Of a stretch of 9,064 bases of DNA, positions 6,907-9,064 are shown one piece after another. Origin of the DNA: Ruminococcus sp. AM22-13. GTDB taxonomy: Bacteria > Bacillota > Clostridia > Lachnospirales > Lachnospiraceae. Location: contig NZ_QRIL01000040.1 in NCBI RefSeq assembly GCF_003471165.1, positions 14,690 through 23,753 of the forward strand. Reading direction: 5' to 3'. Position 1 is the stretch's first letter; every line of letters starts with the position of its first letter. A model generated the notes under the pieces. It had not been told where the DNA came from. It saw nothing but the letters and a program-made list of their open reading frames with translations, and ran no database searches. The translations under genes were made by a program, and so were the position numbers.

Positions 6907-6907
6907 A

Positions 6908-7180
6908 TCATTTCACTATATAATGGGCTGAAAAGCCTGTAAAATAAGGAAAGTTCAGGAAATCTCTCCACAAATGCCTGCAATCGACTGCGATATTCTT
7001 GATTTCAAGTATTCCATTACCTTCATCGGTAACAACACATTCTGCTTTTTCATCATTGTCTTCAAGCACATACATAGTACCTTTTTCAAAATAGCGCTCA
7101 ACCATGCTCTCCTGTTCATCAGCTAATAACAATAATGATATAAATTGCTTTTTATTTTCGTTCACTTCTCGGATTTTCAT
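6908..7180 (-). pseudogene. GNAT-family N-acetyltransferase, truncated to its N-terminal half
   Basis: The start is placed at the ATG at 7180 (MKIREVNENKKQFISLLLL), because GGAG on the minus strand lies eight bases upstream; the first ATG in the frame at 7216 has no such site. Residues through about 70 (GTMYVLEDNDEKAECVVTDE, then LEIKNIAVD) match the first strands of small Clostridia GNAT acetyltransferases. The expected acetyl-CoA loop, (Q/R)-x-x-G-x-(G/A), should follow directly but is replaced by the unrelated tail RHLWRDFLNFPYF, ending at 6910. The family is normally about 140-150 residues, so this 90-residue product lacks cofactor binding and should be inactive. The break lies near 6970. 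Confidence 0.7.
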
Positions 7181-7218
7181 ATCCATTACTCCGTCAAATT
7201 GAAAGTTACGAGCCATGC

Positions 7219-7283
7219 AAAGTCAAAACGAAAACAGCGATCTGGGAGCTTGCTCACAAGTCGCTGTTTTTGTTTTTGACTTT
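7219..7283. terminator. Long terminator-like hairpin, possibly bidirectional
   Basis: The arms 7219-7240 and 7261-7283 are complementary over 22-23 bases with one bulge and one wobble. The inner part of the stem ends in ACAGCGA/TCGCTGT, and the loop contains a further GAGC-TT-GCTC mini-stem. T-rich runs follow the stem core in both directions, so it could end transcripts from either side. It separates the gene remnants on the left from the structured non-coding block on the right. An element boundary is an alternative explanation. Confidence 0.6.
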
Positions 7284-7490
7284 ATACGGCGACAGCCGTC
7301 AATGAAATAAATGTGGAGCGCCCTTTGCGACACATTTATGAATTGGGTGCATGGCCCGTAACGTAGGGTTCCCGTAAAATCCACGAACTCCCGGAGCATG
7401 CGATACACATGTCTCGATGTAAGGTCTCCGGATGTGAATTTTCTAATGAAAAGTGATACAGCGGTTCTCATCATGACGGGGCCGCCTACA

Positions 7491-7508
7491 CGCGCCATCC
7501 ATGGCGCG
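7491..7508. repeat. Perfect 8-bp hairpin with a 2-base gap
   Basis: CGCGCCAT at 7491-7498 pairs with ATGGCGCG at 7501-7508. The two-base loop is too tight for RNA to close fully, so DNA recognition as a near-continuous palindrome is also possible. It lies near the centre of the larger inverted repeat. Confidence 0.6.
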
Positions 7509-7519
7509 GATCGGCTGAC

Positions 7520-7536
7520 GCGGACATCGTGTCCGC
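7520..7536. repeat. Perfect 7-bp hairpin with a 3-base loop
   Basis: GCGGACA at 7520-7526 pairs with TGTCCGC at 7530-7536, loop TCG. On the plus strand it is followed by a pyrimidine-rich run (TTTCCCCC), not a T-run, so it is not a good terminator. It lies beside the 7491-7508 hairpin between the arms of the larger repeat. Confidence 0.55.
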
Positions 7537-7652
7537 TTTCCCCCTGTCTTTCAGCACTTTTCTAGAAAATATCAACATCCTACGACAAACATCTTCGACA
7601 TGGCACCGCATACCCCGGGAGTTCTGTGTTTTGGAAAGTTGCCAATACACTA

Positions 7653-7795
7653 GTAGCCACGGCTGGGTGTAAGAATAAGCTGACCGTAAACAGACGCCGG
7701 CACTTAGCGAGGGTATTTTCCTCGCTTATGTGCCGCTGCGACCTGTTTCTGAGTGGAAACGATGTCAGCGTTTCTTATACCCTGCCAAGGGCTAC
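7653..7795 (+). other. Nested four-stem hairpin, candidate structured RNA or DNA origin
   Basis: Four stems nest around one apex: GTAGCC 7653-7658 with 7790-7795; GGGTGTAAGAA 7665-7675 with 7772-7782; AAACAG 7688-7693 with 7743-7748; and GGCACTTAGCGAGG 7699-7712 with 7720-7734, which has one bulge. The single mismatch in the second stem is a G-U pair if the plus strand is RNA. A competing small stem GAAACG/CGTTTC occurs at 7756-7774. Similar 12-14 base sequences beginning AAGYTG occur at 7636, 7677 and 7799. An RNA, a transfer origin or an iteron-type origin all fit; the identity is unknown. Confidence 0.5.
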
Positions 7796-7833
7796 GGTAA
7801 GCTGGCCAATAAGTTAATCAACTAACTTTAGAT

Positions 7834-8532
7834 TTAGCAATTTCTAATTTTTTTGACGTTTCGGTTCATTAAATGCCTGCCAAAGTGTTTATATAAAAAT
7901 GCTTTTATCGCAGACATTTCTTGATGATGTACTTTTAGCAAGTCATCAGGCGAATCATAGACTCCAAAATCTTGATTAATTCCTTCACTCTGAATATATG
8001 TATTATTTCTATCAAAATCTATAATTGGATTTTTGAAGTCTTTTACGGCTACACCGTAACCACAAAATGCACCTTTACAATCACTATTTTTTTCCTGTAA
8101 TTTTTGTAAATACTTTTTATCAAGAATAAACGCCTCTAACTCATACCATCTATCCTCAAAGTAAACTTCAACCCAACTATGAAATACATTTTGTGGTGCA
8201 TTTTTATAGACAACCCCTGTCATTGCTCCCTTTTGTAATTTTTTATCAATGGTGAATCCATGTACCCTGCAAGGAATATTGCATGCCCTTAGTATTGCCA
8301 TAAACAATGTTCCTTTTGTATTACATTGTCCATAACCATCTGCCAAAACCTTTGATGCAGGAACATTATCATCAATATTATATCCAAACAATATTTCATC
8401 CCTAACAAAATCATAAATCGATTTTAAGCGTTCAAATTCATTTATATTTTTCCATCTTCTTTCCCGAATTAACTGCTGTATGTTTTCGTTGGAATAATTT
8501 AACATTTTTGTTTCTTTTAAATATTTGTCCAT
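7834..8532 (-). CDS. Transglutaminase-like (papain-fold) protein
   Basis: This 232-residue cytoplasmic protein has the transglutaminase-like core: FERLKSIYDFVRDEI leading to the catalytic cysteine in DGYGQC (Cys70), and the histidine in FHSWVEVYF (His118). The third position, normally Asp in a W-x-x-(V/L)-D-P context, aligns with Glu133 (WYELEAF); Asp138 is nearby. Members act as peptidases, cross-linking enzymes or amidases, so the exact reaction cannot be told. No signal peptide or membrane segment is seen. The ATG at 8532 has AAGGTG about eight bases upstream, inside the end of the hydrolase gene, which overlaps it by 16 bases, so the two are co-transcribed. About 100 C-terminal residues after the core are not recognised. 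The frame is intact. Confidence 0.82.
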   Translation of the reverse strand: MDKYLKETKMLNYSNENIQQLIRERRWKNINEFERLKSIYDFVRDEILFGYNIDDNVPASKVLADGYGQCNTKGTLFMAILRACNIPCRVHGFTIDKKLQKGAMTGVVYKNAPQNVFHSWVEVYFEDRWYELEAFILDKKYLQKLQEKNSDCKGAFCGYGVAVKDFKNPIIDFDRNNTYIQSEGINQDFGVYDSPDDLLKVHHQEMSAIKAFLYKHFGRHLMNRNVKKIRNC

Positions 8533-9064
8533 AATGCACCTTCACAAATCTCGATTGAACTTTCCATCAATTTAATTGCTTCATCAACAGATACACATGT
8601 AGCAAATCTCTTTGGCCACATCATATCATTGTAATATTTATATGTTTCTTCTCCAGTCATATAGTCGTTATCAAATGTTGAATTTGCCCCTTGTGGAATA
8701 ATTACTTTATATCCTCTCTCAAAAGCAGATTTCACAGTTGCATCTATACAGAAGTTTGTCTGTAGTCCCACTATCATTAATGTATTATCATCTTTAACAT
8801 AATCCGTAAAATCTTTATTTCCAAAACAACTATTGATATTTTTTATAAATATCTTTTCCCCTTCCTTGGGAATCATTTGTTCTGCAATTTCGAAGTCTTC
8901 ATCACCGATTGAAAACCCCGTTCCTGGTCCATCATCATGTTGAAAATAGATAACCTCTATTTGATTATCTCTAGCTGCTTTTATAATTCTTATAGTATCA
9001 TCAATAAACGCTTCAAAAGTGACATGCTCTCGCCACTTAAATCTTACAGATTTTGAAGTGGGAG
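8517..9064 (-). CDS. Isochorismatase-family cysteine hydrolase, N-terminus outside the window
   Basis: The frame stays open from the right edge to a stop at 8517, giving about 182 codons; the ATG at 8876 is internal. Visible landmarks are IEVIYFQHDDGPGTGFS, the catalytic lysine region KIFIKNINSCF, and the nucleophile motif VGLQTNFCIDATV, followed by MTGEETYKYYNDMMWP. The N-terminal strand with the catalytic Asp (D-x-Q) would lie just beyond the window. Family members hydrolyse isochorismate, nicotinamide or other amides through Asp-Lys-Cys; the substrate here is unknown, and the HDDGPGTGFS-type sequence suggests the generic cysteine hydrolase subgroup rather than nicotinamidase. It is translationally linked to the downstream transglutaminase-like gene by a 16-base overlap. 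Confidence 0.85.
   Translation of the reverse strand, partial: PTSKSVRFKWREHVTFEAFIDDTIRIIKAARDNQIEVIYFQHDDGPGTGFSIGDEDFEIAEQMIPKEGEKIFIKNINSCFGNKDFTDYVKDDNTLMIVGLQTNFCIDATVKSAFERGYKVIIPQGANSTFDNDYMTGEETYKYYNDMMWPKRFATCVSVDEAIKLMESSIEICEGALWTNI

Larger units (their letters stand above)
7385..7624. repeat. Diverged inverted repeat, about 80 nt per arm
   Basis: The left arm at about 7385-7464 aligns with the reverse complement of about 7545-7624. Shared blocks in order are GAACTCCCGG, ATGCG, CATGTC, GATGT, GGATG, TGA, ATTTTCTA and GAAAAGTG, separated by short mismatched or gapped stretches, for roughly two-thirds identity by eye. In the best block (7386-7402 against 7607-7623) 15 of 17 bases match; both mismatches become G-U pairs if the minus strand is transcribed. 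The arms enclose two small hairpins. No transposase is associated with it. Confidence 0.65.
7284..7830. other. Structured region of about 550 bases without a convincing gene
   Basis: Two ORFs of 91 (minus) and 63 (plus) codons exist here but show no family resemblance, no ribosome binding sites worth noting, and pass straight through stable hairpins. The region looks more GC-rich than its neighbours. Small stems include ACGGC/GCCGT at 7286-7299 with a GACA loop, and a 9-bp stem 7307-7315/7331-7339 with CGC/GCG inside. Larger structures are listed separately. I do not recognise it as a known riboswitch, group I or group II intron. It could be a structured RNA, a conjugative-element transfer origin or a replication origin. 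The same type of sequence seems familiar from Clostridia conjugative elements, but I cannot name it. Confidence 0.5.

Noticed and set aside
7223..7498. 91-codon minus-strand ORF across the structured block
   Set aside because: It passes through several hairpins including the terminator-like one, and ends inside it. No domain is recognised, so I treat it as non-coding, although similar hypothetical proteins may be annotated in databases.
7626..7817. 63-codon plus-strand ORF
   Set aside because: It coincides almost exactly with the nested hairpin and has no recognised domain, so the open frame is probably incidental.
7284..7830. Group II intron, group I intron or known riboswitch
   Set aside because: No GTGCG-type intron start, domain V-like hairpin, intron-encoded protein or recognisable riboswitch core was found.
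1..9064. CRISPR array, tRNA or rRNA
   Set aside because: No regularly spaced identical repeats with unique spacers, no cloverleaf with a CCA-type end, and no rRNA-like conserved sequence was seen on either strand.

Overview
The window looks like an accessory region of a low-GC Gram-positive anaerobe, most likely a gut member of the Clostridia (Lachnospiraceae-like). This is inferred from AGGAGG-type ribosome binding sites, A/T-rich codons, the style of the ABC/two-component cassette, and the remnants of genes often found on conjugative elements. Every convincing gene except one 31-codon ORF is on the minus strand. No rRNA, tRNA, CRISPR array, transposase or integrase gene is visible.

From left to right. 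(1) 1-610: the first codons of a minus-strand gene that runs off the left edge, an inverted repeat upstream of it, paired AAGGGNA half-sites, a perfect 18-bp hairpin, and a 31-codon plus-strand ORF that looks like a truncated mobile-element protein. (2) 611-5829: an intact cassette, read right to left as OmpR-family response regulator, histidine kinase, strong terminator, ABC ATPase, and 814-residue FtsX/MacB-type permease. The two operons are each translationally coupled (GTGA and ATGA overlaps). The kinase should sense an extracellular signal, the regulator should respond, and its likely target is the adjacent transporter operon; this is typical of cassettes that handle antimicrobial peptides or other envelope stress. 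The terminator between the operons has TTACA-N4-TGTAA at its apex, the spacing known for BceR-type regulators. (3) 5870-7180: a gene graveyard. It holds a broken ORF that overlaps the end of an AbiEii toxin remnant, an AbiEi/AbiEii type IV toxin-antitoxin pair collapsed by an internal deletion, and an N-terminal stub of a GNAT acetyltransferase. (4) 7219-7830: about 600 bases with no convincing protein but dense secondary structure: a long terminator-like hairpin, a diverged inverted repeat of about 80 nt per arm, two small perfect hairpins between the arms, and a nested four-stem hairpin flanked by short similar direct repeats. (5) 7834-9064: a transglutaminase-like protein overlapping the 3' end of an isochorismatase-type cysteine hydrolase that is cut by the right edge.

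The most novel material is the structured non-coding block at 7219-7830 and the regulator-like operator embedded in the terminator at 3850-3893. The AbiE remnant is a clear case of decay by deletion. Family assignments rest on motifs read by eye; no database search was run.
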